Source: Psychromonas sp030397575
Lineage (GTDB): Bacteria; Pseudomonadota; Gammaproteobacteria; Enterobacterales; Psychromonadaceae
Length of the DNA: 64,000 bases
Assembly: GCF_046250175.1 (NCBI RefSeq)
Contig: NZ_CP176468.1
Direction: 5' to 3' (one strand)
The notes beneath the pieces are model-generated. The model searched no databases, was not told the origin of the DNA, and worked only from the letters and a program-made list of their open reading frames with translations. A program made the translations under genes and the position numbers. This document shows positions 54,208-63,068 of the stretch, piece by piece. Position 1 is the stretch's first letter, and every line of letters begins with the position of its first letter.

Positions 54208-54230
54208 AAAGCTGGTTACGTACCAGCTTT
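54208..54230. terminator. Terminator-like hairpin between iclR-type gene and hyuB
   Basis: AAAGCTGGT pairs with ACCAGCTTT around a five-base loop between two convergent genes. Flanking T-runs are short. Confidence 0.6.
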
Positions 54231-54266
54231 AAATGCCATAAAAAAGTTATTTAGATAAACAGCTAC

Positions 54267-55913
54267 TTAGATAGCTAAACCATAATCTTCAATGGCTTGT
54301 TTCTCTGTAATATATCCTGCCGCTAAATCTGCTTTCACCGCATCACGGTTACGTTTTTTAGGGTCTCCATATCCACCACCGCCAGGCAACTGAAGAATTA
54401 ACTTAACACCAGTAGGCACTTTTTGACGCCCTTTGCCTTTAAGCACAGTGCCATCATCTAATGAAGCACAACCTGCCCCACCACTGCCACCACCATTTAG
54501 CCCTCGCGCAGGGAACTTAATACGGTCAAACATCGCATTAAAATACAGCTCATATCCTTGCGTCGCGCTAATTTCAATGGTTTGCCCTAACCCGCCACGG
54601 AACTCACCACTACCACCAGAGCCTCCACGTAACTCTTTACGCCATACTGTCAGCGGCCCTACATGCTCTGTAGCTTCACTAGACATAGTACTTACGCCAG
54701 AAGGGAATGCAGTTGCACTTAACCCGTCTAAGGTTGCGCGAGCGCCCATGCCACCAGAGTTAAACATTAAAATTTCTGCTGGCGGTAGACCCGATGCAGG
54801 ATCAACCGGTCTAGCACTGATCAATACATTCCATAAAGCACTTGATCCTTCAGCAGGTGATACACCTGGAATACAATGATGTAATGCACCTAACACCACA
54901 TCTGGGATCAAGTGTCCTATTACATGACGCACTGAAACCGGTGCTGGGTGTGGCGCATTTAAAATACAACCTTCGGGAGCCGTAACAGAGAAAGGTAATA
55001 ATGAACCAGTATTATTTGGAATATCAGGTGCAATGGCACACTTCAATCCATAACAAGCATAAGCTCGGGTATACACCATAGGTACATTCACACCAAATTT
55101 ACTCAGGCCTGAAGTGCCATCAAAGTCAGCTAACAAGGTGTCATCTTTAATAGTTAAAGCAACCTTCATATCAACTTGTTTTTCGTAGCCATCAACACTC
55201 ATTGCATTATGGTAAGTACCATCAGGTAAGTCAGCAATACGAGCTAGAGTCGCTGCTCGGCTGCTATCGATAATAAAGTCAGACAGGTCATCCAATTCGG
55301 TTAATGAAAACTCGGCCATCATACTCATTAATCGGTCATCACCAGTGGCATTACACGCGGCCAATGAATATAAATCACCAATCACTTGGTCTTGTTCACG
55401 TACATTGTTACGAATAATATTAACTAGCCCTTTATTCACTTCACCTTCAACAACAAACTTCATGATAGGGATTAATAACCCTTCTTCATATACTTCATTC
55501 GCATCAGGCCCGAACCCACGACCACCGATATCAACCACGTGCGCTGTTGCAGCAAAGAAACCAATATGTTTACCTTGATAAAATGAAGGTGACACCATGG
55601 TAAAGTCATGGAGATGACCCGTTCCTTTCCAAGGATCATTGGTTAAATAAACATCACCCTCTTTAATATTATCTTGGCCAATCTCATTAATGAAATGCGT
55701 GACCGATTCTGCCATCGCGTTAACATGTCCAGGTGTACCAGTCACAGCTTGAGCAATCATTCGTCCTTGATGGTCAAACACCCCCGCCGATAAATCACCA
55801 GCTTCACGAACTGACGTTGAAAAAGCCGTACGAATTAAGGTCGTCGCTTGCTCTTCAACAACGGCTACCAAACGAGCCCACATAATTTGATAATCAACAT
55901 TATTCAGTTTCAT
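54267..55913 (-). CDS. hyuB: Hydantoinase B/5-oxoprolinase family protein
   Basis: The B subunit of an ATP-dependent lactam or N-methylhydantoin amidohydrolase or acetone-carboxylase-like complex. 548 residues; signatures include TAFSTSVREAGDLSAGVFDHQGRMIAQA near residue 25, HVNAMAESVTHF, NDPWKGTGHLHDF near 92, and the C-terminal GGSGGSGEFRGGLGQTIE and LPGGGGYGDP. It begins where hyuA stops (TAATG), so the subunits are made in equal amounts. Substrate cannot be told from sequence. Confidence 0.92.
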   Translation of the reverse strand: MKLNNVDYQIMWARLVAVVEEQATTLIRTAFSTSVREAGDLSAGVFDHQGRMIAQAVTGTPGHVNAMAESVTHFINEIGQDNIKEGDVYLTNDPWKGTGHLHDFTMVSPSFYQGKHIGFFAATAHVVDIGGRGFGPDANEVYEEGLLIPIMKFVVEGEVNKGLVNIIRNNVREQDQVIGDLYSLAACNATGDDRLMSMMAEFSLTELDDLSDFIIDSSRAATLARIADLPDGTYHNAMSVDGYEKQVDMKVALTIKDDTLLADFDGTSGLSKFGVNVPMVYTRAYACYGLKCAIAPDIPNNTGSLLPFSVTAPEGCILNAPHPAPVSVRHVIGHLIPDVVLGALHHCIPGVSPAEGSSALWNVLISARPVDPASGLPPAEILMFNSGGMGARATLDGLSATAFPSGVSTMSSEATEHVGPLTVWRKELRGGSGGSGEFRGGLGQTIEISATQGYELYFNAMFDRIKFPARGLNGGGSGGAGCASLDDGTVLKGKGRQKVPTGVKLILQLPGGGGYGDPKKRNRDAVKADLAAGYITEKQAIEDYGLAI

Positions 55914-58006
55914 TATTCCGTCTCCATTGTTTGTTTATTTACCAGCAATATTGACTTATCGTCCTGTGCAATTGCCGCATATCCAGATGTCACTACAATC
56001 GATGTTTCTTCTTCTACTATCACCGCTGGTCCAGCAATTAAATCACCGGCGTTCAGCGATTTTCGCTCAACCTCACTCGCGGTAACCGTTTCACGTAATG
56101 CTGCATCAAAGAACTCACGTGTTTTAGTTACCTCAACGGCGTTGCCCTTATGACGTAGATTAATACGAGTAGCTGCTTCCAGTTTTGATGCAACCGTAAT
56201 TGACCAGTTAGTGATTTCAATAGCTAATCCATCAATCACACGCCCGAATAATTCGTTATAGCTTGCTTCAAATTTCTCTTTAAACATTGCCACATCGGCA
56301 TCTGTATAGGCTTGGTAAGGAATATCCACCGCCACTTCTGCACCTTGGCCTGTGTAACGCATAAAGGCTTGAACTTGAGTAGTCGTTTCTACTTCCCCTG
56401 CGCCCTTTTGAACAAAGGCAATGGCTTCTTTTCTTAATGCATCTAAGACGTCATTCACCTTGCTAGCATCAAAACTGTTTAAACGCTGATACATGCCTAA
56501 GGTTGCTTCATAAGAGAATGGAGCGTTTAAGAATCCAATCGCCGAACCAACACCAGCACCAGAAGGAATAAGTAATGAATTAATACTTAATTTTTCACAT
56601 AAACGACAAGCATGTAACGGTGCACCACCACCAAAAGCTATCATGGTGAATTTAGCAATTTCTTTACCGTTTTCTACCGTATGAACACGCGCAGCGTTTG
56701 CCATGTTTTCATCAACAACTTCGGTAACACCAAATGCCGCTTGTTTCTCATCTAGGGCCACTTTTTCAGCGACTTTGTTATGCATTGCTTGAGTAGCGAA
56801 ATCGACAGATAAAGGAATTGCTCCACCCGCAAAAAAGTCAGGATCTAAACGACCAAGTAACAAGTTAGCATCTGTTACCGTTGGGTTTTCACCACCACGC
56901 ATATAACATGCAGGACCCGGCTCAGAAGCTGCTGATTTAGGACCAACTCGAATTTGTTTCATATCATCAACATGAGCAATAGATCCACCACCAGCACCAA
57001 TCTCAACCATTTCAACAACCGGTGTTGATAACGGCATACCAGACCCTTTAGCAAAACGGTAGGTGCGTGCTACTTCAAAGGTATTTGCTGTTTTTGGTTT
57101 ACCATTTTCAATGAGACAGATTTTTGCAGTCGTTCCACCCATATCAAATGAAACCACTTGATCCTCGCCATAACTTGTTGCCAATTTAGCGGCAAAAATA
57201 GCACCGCCAGCAGGGCCCGACTCTAGTAAACGAACTGGAAATTCAGAGGCAGTTTCCACACTGATCAACCCACCTGCCGAGTGCATCATAAAGACAGGGC
57301 AATTAATGCCCATTTCATTTAAACGTGATAGTAATCGACCTAGGTAGTCAGACACTTGTGGACGAACATAAGCATTAGCGATCACCGTATTAAAGCGTTG
57401 AAACTCACGAATCTGTGGTGATACATGGCTAGAAATTGACACTGATAACTCAGGAGCAATCTCAGCGAATGCCTTTGCAACTTGCACTTCATGTGCGTCA
57501 TTTGTGTAAGAATGAATAAAACCAACTGCTACCGCTTCATAACCGGCTGCCACTACTTTTTTAACCAGCGCGTATAACTCTTCTTTATCCAAGGGTGTTA
57601 ATATTTCACCAGAAGCCCCTATTCTTTCATTAAGCGCGTAACGAGAGGTTCTACTGACTAATGGCGTCGGTAATGTCAGGTTTAAATCATATTGTTCAAA
57701 ACGGTTTTCGGTACGCATTTCAACAACATCACGAAACCCTTCCGTAGTAATAAAAGCAGTGTTCGCTCCACGTCTTTCGATTAATGAGTTAGTCACTAAT
57801 GTGGTGCCATGAATAACCGTGGTCACCTCTTTAGGGTCAATCCCTGCTTTTTCGCACACCACGTTAATGCCATCAATAATAGCTTGTTCTGGTTGAGCGT
57901 AATTTGTTAAAACCTTACCGGTGAATAAGGTACCATCAAGATCTAAGGCAACATCAGTAAACGTACCGCCAATGTCTACACCAATCCGAGCATTCTTCTG
58001 TGTCAT
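55913..58006 (-). CDS. hyuA: Hydantoinase A/5-oxoprolinase family protein
   Basis: The ATP-binding A subunit, 697 residues. The N-terminal actin-like phosphate loop GVDIGGTFTDVALD (residues 8-21) and VIHGTTLVTNSLIERRGA near 65, HSAGGL near 240, SFDMGGTTAKICLI near 290, and GGGAPLHACRLCEKL near 455 are typical. Acts with HyuB on N-methylhydantoin, 5-oxoproline or a related cyclic amide. The FAD oxidase lies 28 bases upstream in the same operon. Confidence 0.93.
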   Translation of the reverse strand: MTQKNARIGVDIGGTFTDVALDLDGTLFTGKVLTNYAQPEQAIIDGINVVCEKAGIDPKEVTTVIHGTTLVTNSLIERRGANTAFITTEGFRDVVEMRTENRFEQYDLNLTLPTPLVSRTSRYALNERIGASGEILTPLDKEELYALVKKVVAAGYEAVAVGFIHSYTNDAHEVQVAKAFAEIAPELSVSISSHVSPQIREFQRFNTVIANAYVRPQVSDYLGRLLSRLNEMGINCPVFMMHSAGGLISVETASEFPVRLLESGPAGGAIFAAKLATSYGEDQVVSFDMGGTTAKICLIENGKPKTANTFEVARTYRFAKGSGMPLSTPVVEMVEIGAGGGSIAHVDDMKQIRVGPKSAASEPGPACYMRGGENPTVTDANLLLGRLDPDFFAGGAIPLSVDFATQAMHNKVAEKVALDEKQAAFGVTEVVDENMANAARVHTVENGKEIAKFTMIAFGGGAPLHACRLCEKLSINSLLIPSGAGVGSAIGFLNAPFSYEATLGMYQRLNSFDASKVNDVLDALRKEAIAFVQKGAGEVETTTQVQAFMRYTGQGAEVAVDIPYQAYTDADVAMFKEKFEASYNELFGRVIDGLAIEITNWSITVASKLEAATRINLRHKGNAVEVTKTREFFDAALRETVTASEVERKSLNAGDLIAGPAVIVEEETSIVVTSGYAAIAQDDKSILLVNKQTMETE

Positions 58007-58034
58007 TTCAACTCTCCAATTTGTTTATCTTGTA

Positions 58035-59327
58035 TTAAATACTTTTATAAAAACGCCATGCTTTAAAACAACCTTCGTAAACAGGCTCTCTAATCAGCGC
58101 ACCTTTATCGGGTTTAATCTTGGTGATAGGGACTAATAAATCGCCCTCAGGCATGCCTGTGAAAAAGTCAGCCATTGACTTCCCAAAGATGGTTCCAGTA
58201 GTAATGCCTCGACCATTAAAACCAGCCAATGCATATAAATTAGGTGCAGGGTTATGAATTCTTGGTAAGTGATCCGGTGTTAAGCCAATCACGCCATGCC
58301 ATGATTTCTCAAACTTAACTTGGCCTAGCTCAGGGAACATTTTTGTTAACTGTTTTTGTGCCCAATATTCAGAGCCACAATCGTTCTTGCCAGCTAATTT
58401 GCCCATGCTGCCAACAATCAGTCGTCCAAACTTATCTTTACGCACAGAAAACATCACTAAACCTGTATCCCACACACTTTGACCGCCAGGTAGGATTTTG
58501 TCGGCTAAACGACCTAGTGGCTCTGTAGCAACTTGATAGAAGTGAATATGTGTCAGTGTTTGTTTAAGACCAGGCCATAGGTCACCGCTATAAGCATTCG
58601 TAGCAAGTAAGACTTTATTCGCTAGCACATCACCTTGATTCGTTTTCACCAACCATTTGTCACCCTGTTGAGTTAACTTAGTCACTTCGGTTTTTTCATG
58701 AATCATCGCGCCAGTACTGTCAGCGGCAGCAGCTAGCCCTCTTGCATAGCCCATTGGGTTTACCGTACCTGCTTGGCAATCTAATAAACCACCATGGAAA
58801 CGTGCTGTCCCGATCATCTCTTTTGCTTTGTTAGCATCAAGCAGTTCAACAGAACGTCCACGACGGATCCATTCTGCAGCACGTCCCGTTAATTCTTTAA
58901 AGCCAGACTTAGAATGAGCTGCGTGGATTGTGCCGTTTCTAGTCGCTTCACAATCGATATTAAACCTTTCGATTAATGAAAAAATGTAATCAGGAGCATC
59001 GCCCATCGCATTAAGGAATGTTGTTGCATTATCTTCACCGAGTACTTTGCGTACATCTTGAGGAGGTAACCAAATACCAGGGTTAACCATGCCACAGTTT
59101 CTACCTGAACCACCAAACCCAACCTTGTTAGCATCTAATACACGACAGCTAATACCTTTTTCAGCTAGGTGCAAAGCAGTTGAAAGCCCGCTAAATCCAG
59201 CACCAATAATGGCAACCTCAGTCTCAACATCACCATCTAATGGCGCATATTCAATCGCTTCAGGAGCAGAGATATCCCATAACGATATTTCTTCTTGCGA
59301 AGATATAGACCCACTCTTACTAGTCAT
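58035..59327 (-). CDS. FAD-dependent amine/amino-acid oxidoreductase (DAO family)
   Basis: A 430-residue flavoprotein. The dinucleotide motif AIIGAGFSGLSTALHLAEKG near 40 and the GFGGSGRNCGMVNPG segment near 75 mark the DAO/PuuB group; the C-terminal YALAGFNGRGITTGT holds the flavin. Members oxidise secondary amines, gamma-glutamylputrescine or glycine-type amino acids. It is the first gene of the oxidase-hyuA-hyuB operon, and the sarcosine-like chemistry of the family would suit N-methyl amino acids released by hydantoinases. Confidence 0.9.
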   Translation of the reverse strand: MTSKSGSISSQEEISLWDISAPEAIEYAPLDGDVETEVAIIGAGFSGLSTALHLAEKGISCRVLDANKVGFGGSGRNCGMVNPGIWLPPQDVRKVLGEDNATTFLNAMGDAPDYIFSLIERFNIDCEATRNGTIHAAHSKSGFKELTGRAAEWIRRGRSVELLDANKAKEMIGTARFHGGLLDCQAGTVNPMGYARGLAAAADSTGAMIHEKTEVTKLTQQGDKWLVKTNQGDVLANKVLLATNAYSGDLWPGLKQTLTHIHFYQVATEPLGRLADKILPGGQSVWDTGLVMFSVRKDKFGRLIVGSMGKLAGKNDCGSEYWAQKQLTKMFPELGQVKFEKSWHGVIGLTPDHLPRIHNPAPNLYALAGFNGRGITTGTIFGKSMADFFTGMPEGDLLVPITKIKPDKGALIREPVYEGCFKAWRFYKSI

Positions 59328-59492
59328 TTCAAATCCCTCTTTAAATTACAACAAAACTTTGTGCTGAATTACGGTATTAATGTTTTATATAATAAAACAT
59401 TATACGAAAATAAAATAAAGATCCAGAAGCTAATTAATAAATATTTAAAATAAAATTTAATGACAGAAAGAAATAAACAAACAGGCAGGCAT

Positions 59493-59528
59493 GAAAAAAT
59501 TATGTTGTTACAAGGAGATAACAACATA
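59493..59528 (-). terminator. Intrinsic terminator of the PLP enzyme-VOC operon
   Basis: TATGTTGTTA pairs perfectly with TAACAACATA (59501-59528) around eight bases; on the minus strand it is followed by ATTTTTTC. It separates this operon from the downstream oxidase-hyuAB operon. Confidence 0.85.
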
Positions 59529-59555
59529 AACAGTATTTTTGAATAATAAGTGGGA

Positions 59556-60203
59556 TTAACTGATTTGAACTGGGGCTTGGTTATTAACAGCAATATTGAA
59601 AGTAATCGCTTTATCTTCACCAGCAATAACCGTCGCTAAATGGGCAACATTCAATTTTAGTAAAATATCTATTAACCAAGCAGGTTTTGGATGCGTCAAC
59701 ATCACTTCTTGTAACTCAAGCCCTAAATCCGCCATACCCGACGATGGATGTGCACCAGGAGACCATTCAATAAAGGTAGGGATCAAGCCATTTTCTTGTA
59801 AGCTGCCGTCAGTGGGAATAGTCAATCGCCAACTGCGATCTCCACGAGTGAATTTAACCACCTCTCCGAGCGGTATCGGACTATTTGCAATAACCACATC
59901 TAAATCTGTTGTACCAACAACCCAATGATAAGCACAAGGTGACTGTTTAAACTTCTCAGCAATAGTAGGATTATCCATATCGAACCAACGAGCTCTTGGT
60001 GGTGTTGGAGCCTCGGGATCTACCGATAAAATCTCAATGAAAGAGTCATTACCTGTGGGTGCAACGCAGTTATGAGTACTCATGTCTGCATGTTTACTGG
60101 CTTTAGGGAGTATCACATTCAACTTTTCTTTAATGAAAGCAACACCCTGTTCTAGGTCATTAGCACCGATCACAATGTGATCTATTTTATTTTTAACTGT
60201 CAT
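59556..60203 (-). CDS. VOC-family glyoxalase-like protein
   Basis: A 215-residue protein starting IDHIVIGANDLEQGVAFIKEKLNV, typical of the glyoxalase-like (Glyoxalase_3) type of vicinal-oxygen-chelate proteins, with THNCVAPTGNDSFIEILSVDP as the second strand pair. It may bind a metal or substrate of the pathway; no activity can be assigned. It follows the PLP enzyme by about 18 bases. Confidence 0.8.
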   Translation of the reverse strand: MTVKNKIDHIVIGANDLEQGVAFIKEKLNVILPKASKHADMSTHNCVAPTGNDSFIEILSVDPEAPTPPRARWFDMDNPTIAEKFKQSPCAYHWVVGTTDLDVVIANSPIPLGEVVKFTRGDRSWRLTIPTDGSLQENGLIPTFIEWSPGAHPSSGMADLGLELQEVMLTHPKPAWLIDILLKLNVAHLATVIAGEDKAITFNIAVNNQAPVQIS

Positions 60204-60221
60204 GATTATTCCTTTAAATAA

Positions 60222-61406
60222 TTATTCATTAAGATGACTAAAGCCGGCTGCTAAATCATCAATTAAAGACTGAGTATTCTCTAAACCAATATTTAACCTG
60301 ATTAATGGCCCTCGCTCTTTCCATTCAGTGGCTACACGGAATGCAGCAGGATCAACAGGTAAAATAAGACTTTCAAAGCCACCCCAACTCAATCCAATAG
60401 CAAATAGCGATAAGCTATTAATCATGTTTCTGACTTTTTGCTCTGGAATGTTAGTTAATTCAATACTGAATAGACCTGCAGCACCTTTGAAATCTCGACA
60501 CCAAAATTCATGACCAGGACAATCAGATGAAGCTGGATGTAGAACACGTGAAACCGATGGCTGTGCTTTTAACCAATCAATGATCTTTAAGGTGCTTTCT
60601 TGGTGTTGCTTTAACCTTATTTCTAAGGTGCGTAACCCTCTCAAAGCAAGGAAAACATCATTCGCTCCCGCTCGGTCACCAAAGGCTAAACTCATTTTCC
60701 GAGCTTGGTTATACTGCGCTTCTGTTGCCGTCACAATAAACCCTAACATCGCATCAGAATGACCACTGATATATTTAGATCCAGAATGCACAACCACATC
60801 AACGCCTAAGGTTATTGGCTTACAAAACAAAGGCGTTGACCATGTACCATCAATGATAGAAGTCAGCCCCTTGTCCTTGGCTACTTTAGTAATAGCGGGG
60901 ATATCTGGCACTTCAAAAGTACCTGAACCAGGGGCTTCCAAGAAAATGACACTGGTATTTTCCTGTACTAGCTGCTCAATACCAGTTCCAATCATCGGAT
61001 CAAAATAGGTAACAGCCACCCCATAGGTTTTTAATACATTTTCGCAAAACATACGGGTTGGACCATAAACTGTGTCTGCAATTAAAATATGCGAACCTGC
61101 AGAAACAAAGGTCATCAGCGATACAGCACAAGCAGTTAATCCAGAAGAAACCGCCACACAGCCAGCGCCTTCTTCTAGTTCACTGATCATATTTTCAAGT
61201 TCAAAAGTAGCTGGATTGCCATAGCGACCGTAATAAAGGGTCCCTTTTTCATAGCGATCATTTCGTGCTGCTTCAAACTCTTCCAGTGAATTAAAAAGAA
61301 TCGTAGAGGTTTGATGAACAGGTAAATTCACCGAGCGCCCATTGGTGACACTATCTCGGCCGAGGTGAACTAACTCATTGGTAATATTATTAGGTTGCTT
61401 ATTCAA
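60222..61406 (-). CDS. Cystathionine beta-lyase-like PLP enzyme
   Basis: A Cys/Met-metabolism PLP enzyme of about 394 residues. YGRYGNPATFELENMISELEEG near the N-terminus, SSGLTACAVSLMTF, IDGTWSTPLFCKP and the PLP lysine in HSGSKYISGHSDAMLG are characteristic; it resembles MetC more than MetB. The best start is TTG at 61406-61404, seven bases after AAGGAG; the in-frame ATG at 61436 has no ribosome site. In this cluster it may cleave a C-S bond of a sulfur amino-acid derivative rather than serve methionine synthesis. Confidence 0.86.
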   Translation of the reverse strand: MNKQPNNITNELVHLGRDSVTNGRSVNLPVHQTSTILFNSLEEFEAARNDRYEKGTLYYGRYGNPATFELENMISELEEGAGCVAVSSGLTACAVSLMTFVSAGSHILIADTVYGPTRMFCENVLKTYGVAVTYFDPMIGTGIEQLVQENTSVIFLEAPGSGTFEVPDIPAITKVAKDKGLTSIIDGTWSTPLFCKPITLGVDVVVHSGSKYISGHSDAMLGFIVTATEAQYNQARKMSLAFGDRAGANDVFLALRGLRTLEIRLKQHQESTLKIIDWLKAQPSVSRVLHPASSDCPGHEFWCRDFKGAAGLFSIELTNIPEQKVRNMINSLSLFAIGLSWGGFESLILPVDPAAFRVATEWKERGPLIRLNIGLENTQSLIDDLAAGFSHLNE

Positions 61407-61436
61407 TTGACTACTCCTTATCAGCTGTAAACACAT

Positions 61437-61770
61437 TAAAACACCCCAACAAAAGTGTCAACATAGAAGACAATAAAATTAAAATACAGCACAAATGAAG
61501 TTAAATAAGATTAATTAAAAAAATAAAGTAGACATAATAATTAGGATTAATATTGAAGAGGGGCGATTTATAAATACGGTAGTAGGTAAGAATAGATCTG
61601 TCCCTATTAAAGTGAGTTATGATTTTGATGCAAAATCACTCATAGATAGAAAGTAACTTAATTGCTTAGTTTGAGGTTTGAGGTTTGAGGTTTGAGGTTT
61701 GAGCCTAGTTTATTTATAGCTTTTCTAAGCCCAACGAAAAACTAGAAAAAAAATTATAAAGGATTACAAA
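61437..61770. other. Intergenic region between DUF4202 gene and PLP enzyme gene
   Basis: No gene. It should contain the promoter of the PLP-VOC operon and, near DUF4202, a five-copy GTTTGAG repeat. Confidence 0.45.
61669..61703. repeat. GTTTGAG heptanucleotide repeat, five copies
   Basis: Five perfect copies of GTTTGAG from 61669 to 61703, about 70 bp beyond the DUF4202 stop codon. Short tandem repeat of this kind can vary by slippage. Confidence 0.9.
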
Positions 61771-62370
61771 TTAACTAATGGCTTTAACAATTAAGCTTTG
61801 TAGAGGCACGGGTAAAGTAATGCCTCCTGCTAATGCAAACTGGTGGGCATCATCAGACATTTTCTTCCAAGTTTTAAGGATAATCCCCATCCACTTTTCT
61901 TCGCTGTATTCAGGATGCTTATTGGCAAACTCAAGCATGTAGTATTCAACAAACACTAAGCCAGCTATATCTTCAAGTAATTGACTATCAGGGTTACGCT
62001 TAATAGACTTTTTCCCCACTGCATTTTTAACTTGCTCTATTGTATCTGCTTGATAACCAGCTTGTTGCATTAGTTCAGCCACACGGTTGGCATGAAACGT
62101 ATAAAGGTTAGTTCGCCACTGGTGATATCCTTGCTTACCTTCTGGGTAATCGCTACGTAATGATTGCCAGCGTTGAATATGCTGCCCTCGCACGGCGATC
62201 TGTATTATGTCACTGGCATCAGGTTTAAAGCGAGACAACATCTCAGTCATTCGCTGTGAATACAATCGCTCTTTAGGCCATTCAACACCTTCAAGCGAAA
62301 CTATATTAGGATCTTGATTATTTGCATCATCAATTAATGCAATCAGTTGCTCTAGCTGCTGTGTACTCAT
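61771..62370 (-). CDS. DUF4202 family protein
   Basis: A 199-residue cytoplasmic protein of unknown function. The opening LIALIDDANNQDPNIV, RMTEMLSRF, IQIAVRGQHIQRW, DYPEGKQGYHQWRTNLYTFHANRVAELM and LLEDIAGLVFVEYYM all fit DUF4202 as remembered; conserved His residues suggest an HD-like metal fold. GGAG sits six bases before ATG. An intrinsic terminator structure lies 40 bases upstream of its start (62408-62441). Confidence 0.82.
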   Translation of the reverse strand: MSTQQLEQLIALIDDANNQDPNIVSLEGVEWPKERLYSQRMTEMLSRFKPDASDIIQIAVRGQHIQRWQSLRSDYPEGKQGYHQWRTNLYTFHANRVAELMQQAGYQADTIEQVKNAVGKKSIKRNPDSQLLEDIAGLVFVEYYMLEFANKHPEYSEEKWMGIILKTWKKMSDDAHQFALAGGITLPVPLQSLIVKAIS

Positions 62371-62407
62371 AGCTTACTCCGATGCTTATCTCAATATTCA
62401 ATAGATA

Positions 62408-62441
62408 TAAAAAAACTCGAAGATATTAATATATCTTCGAG
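62408..62441 (-). terminator. Terminator structure upstream of DUF4202 start
   Basis: CTCGAAGATAT pairs with ATATCTTCGAG around four bases, followed on the minus strand by seven T. It lies 38 bases before the DUF4202 ATG, so it either ends an upstream minus-strand transcript or acts as an attenuator. Confidence 0.75.
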
Positions 62442-62631
62442 GTTGAGCAGTCAATTTATAAATGGATTTACTGAGTAGGCGCGCCACTTAACCTTAAAAT
62501 CTCGTTAAGCAGTTAAAAATGGTGAGCTATAAAGTCAGCAGAGTATGATAGCCTCTTTGTCGAGTATTCATAAACTGTCTTGCAGTATGTATCTCGCTAA
62601 TAACTAGATTATCAACAAGAATCGAGGTTTC

Positions 62632-62793
62632 ATGAACATAATCACTAAAACGTGGCAACACTACTGTAATTGGCTAGATGAAATGGGGTTAACCCCAGAA
62701 AATAAACGCTGTTGCGTACCACTTGATGAACGCGCACAAAAAGCCCTTCGTGCAGAGCAAAATCTTGGCACAACAAAAGATCATAAAAAGTAG
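62632..62793 (+). CDS. Small 53-residue protein, unrecognised
   Basis: ATG at 62632 with GAGG four bases ahead opens a 53-codon frame ending TAG at 62793. The product begins MNIITKTWQHYCNWLDEMG and continues LTPENKRCCVPLDERAQKALR; it is charged, Trp-rich at the start, and has a Cys-Cys pair, which looks like a folded small protein rather than noise. It is probably soluble. A GGTTATTAA...TTAATAACC hairpin follows at 62805-62828. I cannot name a family; function unknown. Confidence 0.6.
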   Translation: MNIITKTWQHYCNWLDEMGLTPENKRCCVPLDERAQKALRAEQNLGTTKDHKK

Positions 62794-63068
62794 ATAAGCT
62801 TACTGGTTATTAATACTCATTAATAACCGCTAACACCGCTTTATTTTTTATGATTGAGCTTGTTTGTAAGCTTTGCCGCCTTTCCACTAAAACAGATTTA
62901 GAATATAACTGACAACATCGTTCACATACTTCTTCATTAGTTAATAAGGCGTATCGGAAACAATACTCAAGGTTGGCGAAACGGTGTTATAACAACGACC
63001 TCTTCGCATATAAAACCGCATACTCAAAGGTAGAAAACAATAATGGCCCGTCAGAACTCTGTAGTTAT
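62794..63068. other. Intergenic region before EamA gene
   Basis: About 275 bp with no gene apart from the hairpin at 62805-62828 (9 bp perfect arms, six-base loop) that may end the small plus-strand transcript; the T-rich stretch follows about 12 bases later. Confidence 0.4.

Noticed and set aside
54433..54879. 148-codon plus-strand open frame opposite hyuB
   Set aside because: It is fully antisense to a clear hydantoinase B gene, is Pro/Ser-rich in the way reverse-complement frames of Gly-rich genes are, and has no recognisable domain or ribosome site.
59369..59626. 85-codon minus-strand hydrophobic frame overlapping the end of the VOC gene
   Set aside because: It runs through the intrinsic terminator and an AT-rich gap; the hydrophobicity comes from poly-A/T sequence, not from a membrane protein design.
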